Shown one piece after another: positions 41,867 to 42,414 of a DNA stretch of 42,414 bases (position 1 is the first letter of the stretch; the number at the start of each line of letters is the position of its first letter). Made by a program: the position numbers and the translations under genes. The notes beneath the pieces are model-generated. The model ran no database searches, was not told the DNA's origin, and was given only the letters and a program-made list of their open reading frames with translations. Source of the DNA: Candidatus Babelota bacterium (GTDB lineage: Bacteria; Babelota; Babeliae; Babelales; Babelaceae); assembly GCA_013815795.1 (NCBI GenBank), contig JACDFK010000003.1:1-42414 (forward strand), given 5' to 3'.

Positions 41867-42414
41867 ATGAACTTTATCCGCTATCGAAAAATATCATTTC
41901 TTAAGGCTTTCAAAGAGGGACTCTATGCCTATAGAAATTATATTAGCTTTTTTATACTACTTTCATTAATACCGCTTTTAATTTCTTTATGCGAACTCTA
42001 TTTTTTTCCTTTTGCATTTTGGGAGTATATTGATGTAGCTCTAGAAAAGGCCGATTTTTTAACAACTACTCCCTTTTTAACAGAACTACTGTGGTTTATT
42101 ACTATTTTTCCCTTAACTGAATTTTACTTTTATCAGTTGTTAAAATTTAGTCTATCTATTTATGAGGGAAAGAATCCTTCTTGGAAAACCCTTACTGCCT
42201 TCTCAACCCCCTCCTTTCTTCGCTTTTTTATGGCACGTATTATTTTTTTAATTAAATTCAATCTTTGGCTTAGTGTGCCTCGTCTTTCCATACTAGTGGG
42301 AAAACTAATGGGCGTAACTAATATATATCTTCTTGTTTTTTTTGGATTCGCTCTTCTAGCTATTCTAGAAGCCGGTTTTTCCTTGATTAATAACTTTTTT
42401 ATCGGATATAGTAT
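41867..42414 (+). CDS. Multi-pass membrane protein, family member 3 (3' end missing)
   Basis: Open from the ATG at 41867 to the end of the window with no stop, so only the first 182 codons are seen. It reads MNFIRYRKISFLKAFKEGLY, hydrophobic FFILLSLIPLLISL, then LLWFITIFPLTEFYFYQLLK, then FSLSIYEGKNPSWKTL and finally NNFFIGYS. It is the closest link between the other two members: it shares LLWFxTIFPLT with the 40769 gene and the SIYEGxxPS loop with the 38488 gene. No clear SD. Same orientation as its upstream relative, 225 bases apart. Confidence 0.75.
   Translation, partial: MNFIRYRKISFLKAFKEGLYAYRNYISFFILLSLIPLLISLCELYFFPFAFWEYIDVALEKADFLTTTPFLTELLWFITIFPLTEFYFYQLLKFSLSIYEGKNPSWKTLTAFSTPSFLRFFMARIIFLIKFNLWLSVPRLSILVGKLMGVTNIYLLVFFGFALLAILEAGFSLINNFFIGYS

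Overview
The window is AT-rich, densely coding bacterial DNA. It has standard-code genes with Shine-Dalgarno sites, CCA-encoding tRNAs and many ATGA stop/start overlaps. Several traits point to a host-dependent bacterium, most plausibly Candidatus Dependentiae (TM6) or a similar protist endosymbiont. They are several families of exported proteins without obvious metabolic roles, eukaryote-like domains behind signal peptides (RING, WD40, a Josephin-like domain), a Bat operon, duplicated signal peptidase I and decayed insertion sequences. This lineage assignment is inference from gene content; no 16S gene or ribosomal operon is present.

Layout. 0-2.7 kb: a large cytosolic-looking protein with an FCS-like Cys finger. 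3.1-8.5 kb: a tandem array of four copies of an exported SEL1/TPR-like family. Three copies are intact; the fourth is broken by an IS end. Each has the same promoter architecture, the third-copy-to-second-copy spacer holds a dead IS982-type transposase, and copies 2 and 3 look homogenised at their 3' ends. 8.9-10.5 kb: an exported RING plus seven-blade WD40 protein. 11.2-15.7 kb: a housekeeping operon pheS-galU-ppsA. 15.9-18.1 kb: two exported DUF2935-like (ferritin-like) paralogs. 18.8-21.3 kb: an exported AAA+ ATPase with a Josephin-like N-terminal domain whose catalytic Cys position is Ser. 21.6-24.2 kb: a short GspE/PilB-type ATPase, a small membrane protein, HU, tRNA-Leu(UAA), tRNA-Cys(GCA) and an exported rhodanese. 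24.3-33.2 kb: two signal peptidases I, an M23 peptidase and an overlapping batD-batC-batB-batA-plsC cluster (all minus strand). 33.8-36.4 kb: three exported proteins, one full WD40 protein and two single-blade derivatives, all ending in C-[C/S]-I-Q, a CaaX-like tetrapeptide. 36.6-38.1 kb: an AlbA_2/RecG-like regulator followed by a 4 x 10-bp tandem repeat. 38.5-42.4 kb: three members of a multi-pass membrane protein family (the last cut by the window edge) and an intervening aminoglycoside-phosphotransferase-like kinase.

Taken together, the window couples a secretion and processing toolkit (two SPase I, a GspE-type ATPase, periplasmic Bat/M23 envelope genes) to a candidate host-directed cargo: RING/WD40, Josephin-like/AAA+, CaaX-ending WD40 proteins and SEL1-like repeats. 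The most striking observations are the run of three CaaX-ending exported proteins and the Josephin-like pseudoenzyme-AAA+ fusion. Both are hypotheses from sequence reading only; no searches or structure predictions were run.
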